Shown here: piece after piece, positions 1 through 5,830 of the stretch | Numbering within the stretch: the stretch's first letter is position 1 | How the letters are laid out: every line of letters starts with the position of its first letter | From: an uncultured Porphyromonadaceae bacterium | Lineage (GTDB): Bacteria; Bacteroidota; Bacteroidia; Bacteroidales; Muribaculaceae | Assembly (NCBI GenBank): GCA_900555915.1 | Contig: USNC01000021.1 | Coordinates: 1 to 11,845 of the forward strand | DNA: 11,845 nucleotides | Direction of reading: 5' to 3' | Translations under genes and position numbers: made by a program | The notes under the pieces: generated by a model | What the model was told of the DNA's origin: nothing | What the model saw: only the letters and a program-made list of their open reading frames with translations | The model's database searches: none

Positions 1-49
1 ACGAGATCGCTCAGTGTCTCGTGGGCTCGGAGATGTGTATAAGAGACAG
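1..49 (+). other. Illumina/Nextera adapter carried into the assembly (not genomic)
   Basis: Bases 1-7 (ACGAGAT) are the 3' end of the Illumina P7 primer. Bases 8-15 (CGCTCAGT) sit exactly where the 8-nt i7 index belongs. Bases 16-49 match the 34-nt Nextera read-2 adapter, ending in the 19-bp Tn5 mosaic end AGATGTGTATAAGAGACAG at 31-49. From memory the index corresponds to Nextera XT N724 (reverse complement ACTGAGCG); that detail is less certain. Biological sequence therefore starts at base 50, and the contig edge is a tagmentation point, not a natural boundary. Confidence 0.98.
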
Positions 50-50
50 A

Positions 51-182
51 GAGATGGCAATGTCAGCGCTTCAGCCAATCTATGACTTCAACTGCACATT
101 CCTGTGCGCGGACATCGATTCTCTCCTCAAAGCCAGAGAGGATTTCTACGAAGATTTCAATGTTACTGAAGATCTTGTCTGA
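51..182 (+). CDS. 3' end of an unidentified protein, 5' end missing
   Basis: An open frame runs from the adapter junction (GAG at 51-53) through ATG at 54-56 to TGA at 180-182. It encodes 43 residues ending ...FYEDFNVTEDLV. The composition is ordinary for a coding tail: an aromatic-rich stretch IYDFNCTFLC is followed by an acidic amphipathic helix. The adapter removes everything upstream, so the ATG at 54 is probably internal. I do not recognise the family. The frame stops at the edge of the IS110 relic, so its natural C-terminus may have been altered by an old insertion. It could also be chance coding in a degraded region. Confidence 0.45.
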   Translation, partial: EMAMSALQPIYDFNCTFLCADIDSLLKAREDFYEDFNVTEDLV

Positions 183-183
183 T

Positions 184-282
184 CTTTATATCCACTCCGG
201 TTTCCGCAATTATGGCTGAGGCTGCACGTTCCTTGACACCGGGAATGGCCTGAAGCTTTCGTGGCTGGCCTTGATTTTTCAT
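184..282 (-). pseudogene. Relic of an IS110-family transposase (C-terminal domain fragment)
   Basis: Read on the minus strand from 282 down, about 30 codons encode LQAIPGVKERAASAIIAE followed by TGVD. This is the helix-hairpin-like signature of the C-terminal Transposase_20 domain of IS110/IS116/IS902 transposases, typically IPGV..R.A..IIAE.G.DM. After GVD the resemblance ends, and the frame closes a few codons later inside the neighbouring coding tail. Upstream of 282 (minus sense) the sequence is AT-rich and shows no transposase-like coding. The N-terminal DEDD catalytic domain is absent, so the fragment cannot be active. It marks a past insertion. Confidence 0.6.
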
Positions 283-310
283 TCTGCCGGTGTAAAAATC
301 TCAAAATTTT

Positions 311-350
311 CATCTAAATTTGTAATTTTTTATCTAAATTTGTAATCATA
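311..350 (+). repeat. Direct repeat, two 20-bp units
   Basis: Two adjacent 20-bp units each contain the identical 15-mer ATCTAAATTTGTAAT, at 312-326 and 332-346. The flanking bases differ (leading C/T, tail TTTTT versus CATA). The spacing of two helical turns is what a two-site operator would show, but no promoter is convincingly placed next to it. It may be a simple AT-rich duplication. Confidence 0.7.
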
Positions 351-493
351 GAGAACCTTTAGAACAAGGGAAGATATTGCAAAGGCTATGGATTGCCTGA
401 GCATAACGTCCTACTTTTGCGTTCTTTTTCAAATCAGACCTTCCGGCATGTATCCGTTTTATAAAATTTTCAATTTTCGCAGGCTCAACTTGA

Positions 494-523
494 AGTTTAT
501 GAGTTTATAAGTTTATGAGTTTA
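494..523 (+). repeat. Period-8 AT-rich tandem repeat, left copy
   Basis: The units are AGTTTATG, AGTTTATA, AGTTTATG and a partial AGTTTA. The same units on the same strand occur at the far end of the window (11689-11757). It lies about 70 bp before the dispersed 44-bp element, the same order on the plus strand as at the right end. Confidence 0.8.
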
Positions 524-589
524 GCCTATTTGAGGTTTGTCTCAGGACTTTTATCTGAGATCAGTATTGTTGAATAAGCTAACTTAATA

Positions 590-633
590 CCAAGATTATC
601 AATATAACAGTTCAAGATGCGAAACTTGAGTAA
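590..633 (+). repeat. Dispersed 44-bp repeat, left copy (inverted relative to 11789-11831)
   Basis: The 24 bases at 610-633 are identical to the reverse complement of 11789-11812. The match continues through 590-609 with about three substitutions and one indel. The core TTCAAGATGCGAAACTTGAG can fold through TCAAG/CTTGA arms. The copies are intergenic at both ends of the window, which suggests a genome-wide interspersed palindromic element. Confidence 0.85.
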
Positions 634-717
634 AATTTTATAAAAGAGCATGGCCGACAGGCGTATGCTGACGAAATGACAAAACGTAAATATCAAACCA
701 TCAAACGAAAATAGAGT

Positions 718-915
718 ATGTACGTAGCAATTCTTACATACAAGCAACCTCTGAGTGAGGTTGACAAATATCTTCAGGCTCACCGCGATTATCTTGCCGG
801 GCACTATGCCGCCGGAGATTTCATCGCATCAGGACCGCAGAATCCGCGCATCGGTGTATAGTATTATCATATTGCTGCGCCTCAACGTGGAGATATTGAG
901 AAACTTATGAAATAA
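718..915 (+). pseudogene. Broken YciI-like (YCII-related) protein gene
   Basis: The ATG at 718 opens a frame reading MYVAILTYKQPLSEVDKYL, then QAHRDYLAGHYAAGDFIASG and PQNPRIGV. This follows the N-terminal half of small YCII-domain proteins: a first strand, a helix with the conserved H in AHR.FL, then F.ASGPQNPR.G. A TAG at 859-861 interrupts at the point where family members read GGVI. The same frame then continues with recognisable residues (IAAPQRGDIEKLMK) to a TAA at 913-915, where the family normally goes on for about 20-30 more residues. A nonsense mutation plus C-terminal loss is therefore likely. The 47-residue product to 861 would lack most of the ferredoxin-like fold. It sits 16 bp before the araC gene. 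A sequencing error at 859-861 would not explain the early second stop. Confidence 0.7.
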
Positions 916-931
916 GAACCGGTATCAAGCT

Positions 932-1726
932 ATGAGGATTGAATTTCACAGACCAAGCATGCGGCTACAGCCGTTTATCCGTTATTATTGGATTCTGAAA
1001 GCGAATGAAAATATTGATGCTCTGACATTTCCAATCGGATGCCAGCAACTGATTTTTCATCGCCGTAGTCGGTTTTATATTCCGGAATTGGAGGCTGAAC
1101 AAGCAAGATTCTCCATAAGCGGTCAGGTTAATTTTCCCGCAAGGATTCAATCATCGGGCGATATTGAAACTATTGTCGTTGTGTTCTATCCACATGCCAT
1201 AGGCACAATGTTCAATATTCCGGTATCGACATTCTACAATCAGGAGATTGACGGCTATGCACTCGGCGACAAAAGTCTGAATATCCTTGCCGATGATGTG
1301 CTTAATGCCGATGATTCAGACGAGTCTGTCAAAATTATTGAAAAGTGGTTGTTGTCGCGATTGGAAGAATCTGCGTTTTATAATTTCAAAAGGGTGGGAG
1401 CATCACTACAACAGTTGTTTCTTGATAACACTATCAACGTCGATGGCATGGCACAACTTGCCTGTCTGAGCAGGAAACAGTTTGAGCGGGTGTTTTTCAA
1501 TGCCGTAGGGATGAAGCCAAAGGAGTATTCCTGTTTGACACGCTTTCAGAAATCGCTGTGGCTCATGCAGAACGGAAACCGTGATTTTGCCGACATGGCC
1601 TACTCCTGTGGATACGCCGACCAATCGCATTTTATCCGGGAGTGTCGCCGCTATTCAGGAACCACCCCGGCAGAATTGCTGAAAACACAGCCGGTTTATT
1701 CCGATTTGTTTGCCTCACCGTTCTGA
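932..1726 (+). CDS. AraC-family transcriptional regulator (DUF6597-like N-terminus)
   Basis: A 264-residue cytoplasmic DNA-binding protein. Residues 1-150 match the N-terminal layout of DUF6597-type AraC regulators: an opening RPS..LQPFIRYYW, then a beta-rich sensor part with FPIGCQQLIFH and ISGQVNFPARIQSSG. Residues 165-250 form the two-helix-turn-helix AraC domain. The first helix pair is near 172-193 (MAQLACLSRKQFERVFFNAV). The second is near 219-242, with the signature AYSCGYADQSHFIREC and the closing GTTPAEL. Length is normal for the subgroup. It lies 55 bp upstream of the CatA-like gene on the same strand and probably regulates it or itself; this is inferred from position. I found no TAnnTTTG box directly upstream. 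A decayed paralogous segment lies past the next gene (2452-2520). Confidence 0.9.
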   Translation: MRIEFHRPSMRLQPFIRYYWILKANENIDALTFPIGCQQLIFHRRSRFYIPELEAEQARFSISGQVNFPARIQSSGDIETIVVVFYPHAIGTMFNIPVSTFYNQEIDGYALGDKSLNILADDVLNADDSDESVKIIEKWLLSRLEESAFYNFKRVGASLQQLFLDNTINVDGMAQLACLSRKQFERVFFNAVGMKPKEYSCLTRFQKSLWLMQNGNRDFADMAYSCGYADQSHFIRECRRYSGTTPAELLKTQPVYSDLFASPF

Positions 1727-1741
1727 ATGTCTCTTTTCTTC

Positions 1742-1773
1742 TATCGAGAACAACGGCAATGTGCTAATTTTGC
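1742..1773 (+). promoter_or_regulatory. Putative promoter of the CatA-like gene, near-leaderless
   Basis: TAATTTTGC at 1765-1773 is an exact Bacteroidota -7 element (TAnnTTTGC). The -33 position 20 bp upstream (TAT at 1742-1744) is a poor match to TTG. The element ends only 8 bp before the ATG at 1782, so the transcript would have almost no leader. It lies in the 55-bp gap after araC, giving the CatA-like gene its own start point even if read-through also occurs. Confidence 0.55.
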
Positions 1774-1781
1774 CGTAAAAA

Positions 1782-2399
1782 ATGAAAGAAGTAAACCCCA
1801 AGGAAACGACGCGGGCCTATGCCTTCGAGATGTGGATGAACGCTCCGATGCCCATGGTGACATTTTTCAAAACCCTTGATGTCACGAGATTATTGAAGGT
1901 AAGCAGGAAGCGTGGACTTAAATTCAATATGCTCCTGTGTTGGTGCATCGGACGTGCCGCCTCGCAGATAAAGGAATTCCATATGCTCCCGGTCAATGGC
2001 AAACTCATTGAGTACGACACTCTCGCCGTCAATACTATCGTGGCCGACAGTCATGGCGAAGTCAGTTCGTGTGATGTGCCGTTCTCTGATGATCTGGCGA
2101 CATTCAATTCCGATTATCTCCGACTTACCCGACAAGTGGCTGAAAGTTGTGAGAACCATGACATGCCCGACAGCATGGTGATCGGCACCTCCGCACTTGC
2201 CCGATACGATATAGATGGGGCTGTAGGAATGTACAGCGGCATCTTCAACAACCCGTTCATGATATGGGGCAAATACAGAAAACGGTTGTTCAACACCACT
2301 CTCACCGTTTCATTTCAATTCCACCACACTCAGATGGATGGAGCACATGCCGCCCGCTTCCTTGACTTATTGCAACGGGAAATTAACGCTATCCACTGA
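1782..2399 (+). CDS. CatA-like (chloramphenicol acetyltransferase-fold) acyltransferase
   Basis: A 205-residue cytoplasmic protein with the fold and length of type-A chloramphenicol acetyltransferases (about 210-220 residues), which act as trimers and move acetyl from acetyl-CoA to a hydroxyl. The family active-site motif HxxxDG is present near the C-terminus as FQFHHTQMDGAHAARFLDLL, with H182 as general base and D186 as the structural aspartate. NNPFMIWGKYRKR at about 157-169 corresponds to the conserved GKY strand before it. The N-terminus (AYAFEMWMNAPMPM, then VDVT.L-like TLDVTRLL) also follows the family. The SxPW-type substrate-site segment is not evident (GTSALARYDIDGA instead). Drug resistance therefore cannot be assumed: many Bacteroidota members have unknown substrates. 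The araC neighbour suggests inducible expression. Confidence 0.82.
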   Translation: MKEVNPKETTRAYAFEMWMNAPMPMVTFFKTLDVTRLLKVSRKRGLKFNMLLCWCIGRAASQIKEFHMLPVNGKLIEYDTLAVNTIVADSHGEVSSCDVPFSDDLATFNSDYLRLTRQVAESCENHDMPDSMVIGTSALARYDIDGAVGMYSGIFNNPFMIWGKYRKRLFNTTLTVSFQFHHTQMDGAHAARFLDLLQREINAIH

Positions 2400-2451
2400 T
2401 ATTGCATTATGTATCAAATAAGCGCGTCCTTCTGCTTCGGCGTCAGATTTG

Positions 2452-2520
2452 TCGGCACTTTATAAGCGGTCAGGTGAATTTTTCGGCAAGGATTCAGTCG
2501 TCGGGCGATGTTAAAACTGA
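2452..2520 (+). pseudogene. Coding relic of a second araC (DUF6597 segment)
   Basis: The frame at 2462-2518 encodes ISGQVNFSARIQSSGDVKT. Residues 62-80 of the intact AraC (932-1726) read ISGQVNFPARIQSSGDIET. At DNA level 50 of 57 bases agree with 1115-1171, and several differences are at third codon positions. This indicates a paralog that evolved as a gene before it was lost. The similarity fades upstream of about 2452 and ends at about 2520, just before the phosphatase promoter. The rest of the gene, including the helix-turn-helix part, is gone. Confidence 0.75.
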
Positions 2521-2527
2521 AAGAATG

Positions 2528-2559
2528 TTAGAGATATCGCAGAAATTTTGTAACTTTGC
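2528..2559 (+). promoter_or_regulatory. Promoter of the phosphatase-sigma operon
   Basis: TAACTTTGC at 2551-2559 is an exact TAnnTTTGC -7 element, with TTA (near TTG) at 2528-2530 and a 20-bp spacer. The element overlaps the upstream alternative TTG codon at 2556, which argues that translation starts at the ATG at 2574. An AGGGG at 2568-2572 lies very close to that ATG. Confidence 0.7.
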
Positions 2560-2573
2560 ATTCGGATAGGGGT

Positions 2574-3428
2574 ATGGCTGAGCCTATATCCCGGAAAATT
2601 CAAGATACGTACAAGAAAATGATATCAGCATATAATCTACACGACATCCCTCAGGAGTATAAGCCATTCCTGACTGCGGCCCTGACCATGGCGGAAAAAG
2701 CCGGAGATATCCACATGCGGTATTTCCGAAGAGGCAATCTTGAGCAGTCGACCAAACTCAACGACAGCGACGTCGTCACTATAGCCGACAGGCAGGCCGA
2801 GGCTTTGATCCTTGATTACGTCCGTCGGCATTTTCCTCTTCATGGTATCATCTCGGAAGAATCCGGACGGGATCATGATGATCGGGAATGGCGTTGGGTG
2901 ATAGACCCACTCGACGGCACTACAAATTTCGCCATGGGACTCCCGGTTTTCTGCGTCTCAATTGCTCTTGAGCACAATGGGGAGGCCGTGGTCGGAGTGG
3001 TGTATGCGCCATACCTTGGAGAATGTTTCCATGCCGTAAGGGGAGGGGGAGCGTGGCTCAACGGAAACTCCATCCGGTGTTCCGACAAGGCGGAGATCTC
3101 AAAGGCGGTTGTGGCCACCGGAATGCCATACGACCGCAACGACAATGCCGACAACAATCTCGCGGAGATCGGCCGTATGGCATTGCGCGTAAGAGGAGTC
3201 AGGCGGATGGGATCGGCGGCCATCGACCTCTGCTATACGGCGGCCGGGTATCTCGACGCCTATTGGGAGTTGAATCTTAACAGATGGGACGTGTCAGCCG
3301 GGCTGCTTATAGCGGCAGAGGCAGGCGCTGTTGCAGAATCGATCCGCACCGACAGGAATCATTCGGTGCTCGTGTCCAATCCCAACCTTCTCTCGGCGAT
3401 GCGCCGGATCCTTTTTCAGAAATCATGA
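2574..3428 (+). CDS. Inositol monophosphatase-family (SuhB-like) phosphatase
   Basis: A 284-residue cytoplasmic Mg-dependent phosphomonoesterase of the IMPase/FBPase/CysQ fold. Motif A is RWVIDPLDGTTNFAMGLPVF, with metal ligands D111 and D114. The upstream acidic ligands are E95/E96 in IISEESG. Motif B is WDVSAGLLIAAEAGA, with ligand D239. GSAAIDLCYTAAGYLDAY at 213-230 is the conserved substrate-side segment. This places it near SuhB/ImpA-type enzymes that hydrolyse inositol-1-phosphate and similar sugar or polyol phosphates; a histidinol-phosphatase of this fold is an alternative. The N-terminus is about 25 residues longer than a minimal SuhB, so the in-frame ATG at 2619 is also possible. 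I chose 2574 because it follows the promoter immediately. The ECF sigma gene follows after 15 bp, probably on the same transcript. Confidence 0.9.
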   Translation: MAEPISRKIQDTYKKMISAYNLHDIPQEYKPFLTAALTMAEKAGDIHMRYFRRGNLEQSTKLNDSDVVTIADRQAEALILDYVRRHFPLHGIISEESGRDHDDREWRWVIDPLDGTTNFAMGLPVFCVSIALEHNGEAVVGVVYAPYLGECFHAVRGGGAWLNGNSIRCSDKAEISKAVVATGMPYDRNDNADNNLAEIGRMALRVRGVRRMGSAAIDLCYTAAGYLDAYWELNLNRWDVSAGLLIAAEAGAVAESIRTDRNHSVLVSNPNLLSAMRRILFQKS

Positions 3429-3443
3429 CGCCGACACGCCGAG

Positions 3444-3944
3444 ATGACAGCAAGAGAATTCGAGACATATTTCAGAAAACTGTATATGCCATTGGGCATG
3501 TACGCCCTGCGTATCGTCGGCGATGCCGACGATGCGGAGGATATCGTGGAGAATGCTTTTCTGAAGGTCTGGCAGTCAGTCTCCTCGGGCGCGTCGGTGG
3601 AACACTTCGATTCCTTCATCTACCGGTGTGTGAGGAATGAATGTGTGAGTTTTCTCAGAGGGAAGAAAGATATGGAACACATGGATTCCATACCGGATGT
3701 GTGCGAGGAGGTGATCGACACTTCATTCAGAGACGCGCAGATATGGAAAGCCATCGACCGGCTTCCTGAAAAATGCCGTGAGATATTCCTGATGAGCAAG
3801 CGTGACGGCATGTCGAACGAGGAAATCGCATCGGAAATGAATATCTCGGTGAAGACGGTCAAGAACCAGATGACCAAAGCGCTCTCTCGGCTCAGAGAGT
3901 CATTGGCGGTCGGGCACAAGCCATTCTTCCTGCCTTTCCTGTAG
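3444..3944 (+). CDS. ECF-type RNA polymerase sigma factor
   Basis: A 166-residue sigma-70-family factor of the extracytoplasmic-function group, carrying only regions 2 and 4. Region 2 spans about 4-70, with the core-binding/-10 recognition signature GDADDAEDIVENAFLKVWQ and SFIYRCVRNECVSFLRGKK. Region 4 spans about 100-155, with LPEKCREIFLMSKRDGMSNE and the helix-turn-helix EIASEMNISVKTVKNQMTKA. Length is typical. In Bacteroidota such factors usually precede a FecR-type anti-sigma and SusC/D-like genes. Here the next gene is convergent and no anti-sigma is visible, so control would have to come from elsewhere or from transcription with the phosphatase gene 15 bp upstream. The short C-terminal tail PFFLPFL is hydrophobic. 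Confidence 0.93.
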   Translation: MTAREFETYFRKLYMPLGMYALRIVGDADDAEDIVENAFLKVWQSVSSGASVEHFDSFIYRCVRNECVSFLRGKKDMEHMDSIPDVCEEVIDTSFRDAQIWKAIDRLPEKCREIFLMSKRDGMSNEEIASEMNISVKTVKNQMTKALSRLRESLAVGHKPFFLPFL

Positions 3945-3977
3945 GAACCTTAATTTTCGACTCTATCCCTTAACCGC

Positions 3978-3992
3978 CAATTTCAAAAATTG
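3978..3992. terminator. Weak AT-rich hairpin between convergent genes
   Basis: CAATTT (3978-3983) and AAATTG (3987-3992) pair around a 3-base loop, between the sigma factor stop and the end of the lipoprotein gene. The stem is six mostly AT pairs, with no clear T-run on either side. It is at best a weak bidirectional terminator. Confidence 0.25.
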
Positions 3993-4022
3993 CGCAAATG
4001 GATTCACGACGCATCGCAGGCA

Positions 4023-5744
4023 TCAATCCTTGACAGCCTTGACAGCCCTTACAGATGCAGCCAGTTGTGGTACGTCTTGCGAGCCACTACGATTGTCTGT
4101 ATATCCAACGTAGTACCTGCTACTATTCACCCCTACAAATCTACCCTCCTGTAAAATGCCCATCATCATCGGTTTGCCATCCTTTGAACCTGAAGCATTG
4201 TAATACGCTTTACCCGAGCCCCCCGGACCCTTCCTCTGCAAATTGCCGGCAAGGTGCAGATATATATATTTGTCGTTGGCTTTTGACTTGACAAGCGTCA
4301 CGCTGACATTGTTGATCTTACGTGCGGGATTATTCCTATCCTTAAAATGATAGATCCGATCATCTGTTGTCACATCATATTTCCATCTTGATTGGGCACC
4401 TTCTGCCTTATAGCCATCGCCGTCATACCAGTCTGCATAATGCGCGAGATCAAGAAACTCATTGACAGTGGGAGTTCTCCATTCATCTCCCCAGTTAAAA
4501 GAAGCGGCATCATGCTCCGGATCACCAGAGGTCCACTCACCATAAAATATTGTGTCCATATCGTCTCCACCTACCGATAACATTGAGGTCCGCCCCCAGG
4601 GAGCGAATTCTCCATATTCATCAATCTTTTTGGCGCCGACGTTGAAAGCAGCCCACTTTACGGGAAGTCCCAGGTCGACCGCGACTTTCGGATATGCGTA
4701 ATCCTTGGTTTTGTCAGTAAGGTCGGCCACAACGAAGTCGCCTGCCTTGTATTCGATATCTTTGGTAGCTGTCACATTCCATGTATATTCATCGCCCCAG
4801 GGGACGTTGGTGAGATATTCCGGACCGTAGTCGGGATTCTCTTCCCTGTCAGTGTCTTGGGGATCGAGCGGCATCACGGTGCCGTCAAGTTCATCGTATG
4901 TGAGAAGCTCAAACTTCAGCTTTCCACCTGTTCCTATCTTGCCGTCGACATCGCCGGCCACCTGACGGATTATGTAGGCTGTCAGCACATTGTCCTGATA
5001 GTTGTCTTTTCCGTATTCTCCCACCTTTACAAAGGGCTCCTTGTCGTCTTTTGATCCGAGGGTGAGCTTAGTCACCCCGTCGCCCCACGGGTCGCCGCTC
5101 ATTCTGAGTTCCGATCCGCCGGGAATATCGAAGATGAAACCGCGCAGCATCACCTTGTAGACCACCGTATGCGGGTGATAGAAAGTTATCTGGTGGTCGT
5201 GCTTCAGGTTGGCTTCCGTGAGATTGTCTGACCAGTATTCAGTATATAGTTTAGTCCCGTCAGGTCCCAGCACATGCTCCGCATACTTCAGATGCTCCGT
5301 GTCGCCATTCTTCTTCTGCACGTAAGCTTTGTCGGCAAATTCCTTGGTGTCGTAGTCCACATCAGGTTTGTCGCGATATTCAGGGAATGTATATATCGCC
5401 TTTCCCTTCCAGTGCTCCCAGTTGAGTATATATCCCTGATGCACGAACACGGTGTGGGAGGTTCCGGCTCCGGTGTTGGCGATGAAGTCGTAGTAAGGCA
5501 CCGGATCATTCATCGAGGGATCCGGATAGAGGCGGATCACGTCGCCCTCGTCCCAGACCATCTTGAGATTGCTTGACTCCGGGTCTTCCTGATAGCCGAG
5601 ACGAGTGTCGGCGCCGGGAAGCACTGCTGTGAAGGAATATGTGTTTTCTTCTTGTGTGGGTTCTGACTGCGGCCGGTCGTAGTCGCTGCAACTTGCGAGA
5701 CACAGCACAGCCGCCATTATAGCCGGAATAAACCTGAGTGTCAT
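4023..5744 (-). CDS. Surface lipoprotein: fimbrillin-like N-terminus with FISUMP-type C-terminal domain
   Basis: A 573-residue lipoprotein starting at the ATG at 5744. The frame is open 30 codons further upstream to 5834, but only this start gives a signal peptide: MTLRFIPAIMAAVLCLASC, with lipobox LASC and acylated C19. After an acidic linker, residues 36-75 (YSFTAVLPGADTRLGYQ, then LKMVWDEGDVIRLY) match the opening of Bacteroidota fimbrillin/Mfa-like domains, where TR and W.EGD are the usual landmarks. The middle (75-345) is beta-rich. From about 354 to the end, VDLGLPVKWAAFNVGA, APWGR, WRTPTVNEFLDL and the closing ASVRAVK match the FISUMP-type domain. It is probably exported to the cell surface, as a pilin-like or adhesive/glycan-contact protein; the exact role is unknown. 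It stands alone in its direction, with its own promoter at 5831-5839. Confidence 0.85.
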   Translation of the reverse strand: MTLRFIPAIMAAVLCLASCSDYDRPQSEPTQEENTYSFTAVLPGADTRLGYQEDPESSNLKMVWDEGDVIRLYPDPSMNDPVPYYDFIANTGAGTSHTVFVHQGYILNWEHWKGKAIYTFPEYRDKPDVDYDTKEFADKAYVQKKNGDTEHLKYAEHVLGPDGTKLYTEYWSDNLTEANLKHDHQITFYHPHTVVYKVMLRGFIFDIPGGSELRMSGDPWGDGVTKLTLGSKDDKEPFVKVGEYGKDNYQDNVLTAYIIRQVAGDVDGKIGTGGKLKFELLTYDELDGTVMPLDPQDTDREENPDYGPEYLTNVPWGDEYTWNVTATKDIEYKAGDFVVADLTDKTKDYAYPKVAVDLGLPVKWAAFNVGAKKIDEYGEFAPWGRTSMLSVGGDDMDTIFYGEWTSGDPEHDAASFNWGDEWRTPTVNEFLDLAHYADWYDGDGYKAEGAQSRWKYDVTTDDRIYHFKDRNNPARKINNVSVTLVKSKANDKYIYLHLAGNLQRKGPGGSGKAYYNASGSKDGKPMMMGILQEGRFVGVNSSRYYVGYTDNRSGSQDVPQLAASVRAVKAVKD

Positions 5745-5830
5745 AGGTAAGCGTTTGAAACTTTGATTCACAAATTGATAGCGCTTCGCTGTGTGGGCAC
5801 GGGCGTTGGCGCACAGTGATGCAGCATGTT

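Larger units (their letters stand above)
183..717. other. 535-bp gene-poor, AT-rich stretch with relics and repeats
   Basis: No intact gene is visible here. The stretch holds, in order, the IS110 relic (184-282), a 20-bp-period direct repeat (311-350), a possible orphan promoter box TACTTTTG at 412-419 with no gene of its own, the period-8 repeat (494-523) and the dispersed 44-bp repeat (590-633). A 40-codon plus-strand frame beginning near 389 has no recognisable features, and I did not call it. The region reads as an intergenic graveyard. Confidence 0.6.

Noticed and set aside
31..49. Tn5-type 19-bp mosaic end as evidence of a natural transposon
   Set aside because: It is continuous with the rest of the Nextera adapter, an index and the P7 tail, so it comes from library preparation.
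389..509. 40-codon plus-strand frame with a TACTTTTG box inside it
   Set aside because: It has no family resemblance, ends inside the period-8 repeat, and the box has no matching -33 element at the usual spacing.
526..804. Minus-strand 92-codon frame over the left repeats
   Set aside because: It runs through the dispersed repeat and antisense to the YciI-like frame, has an AT-driven composition, and shows no recognisable domain.
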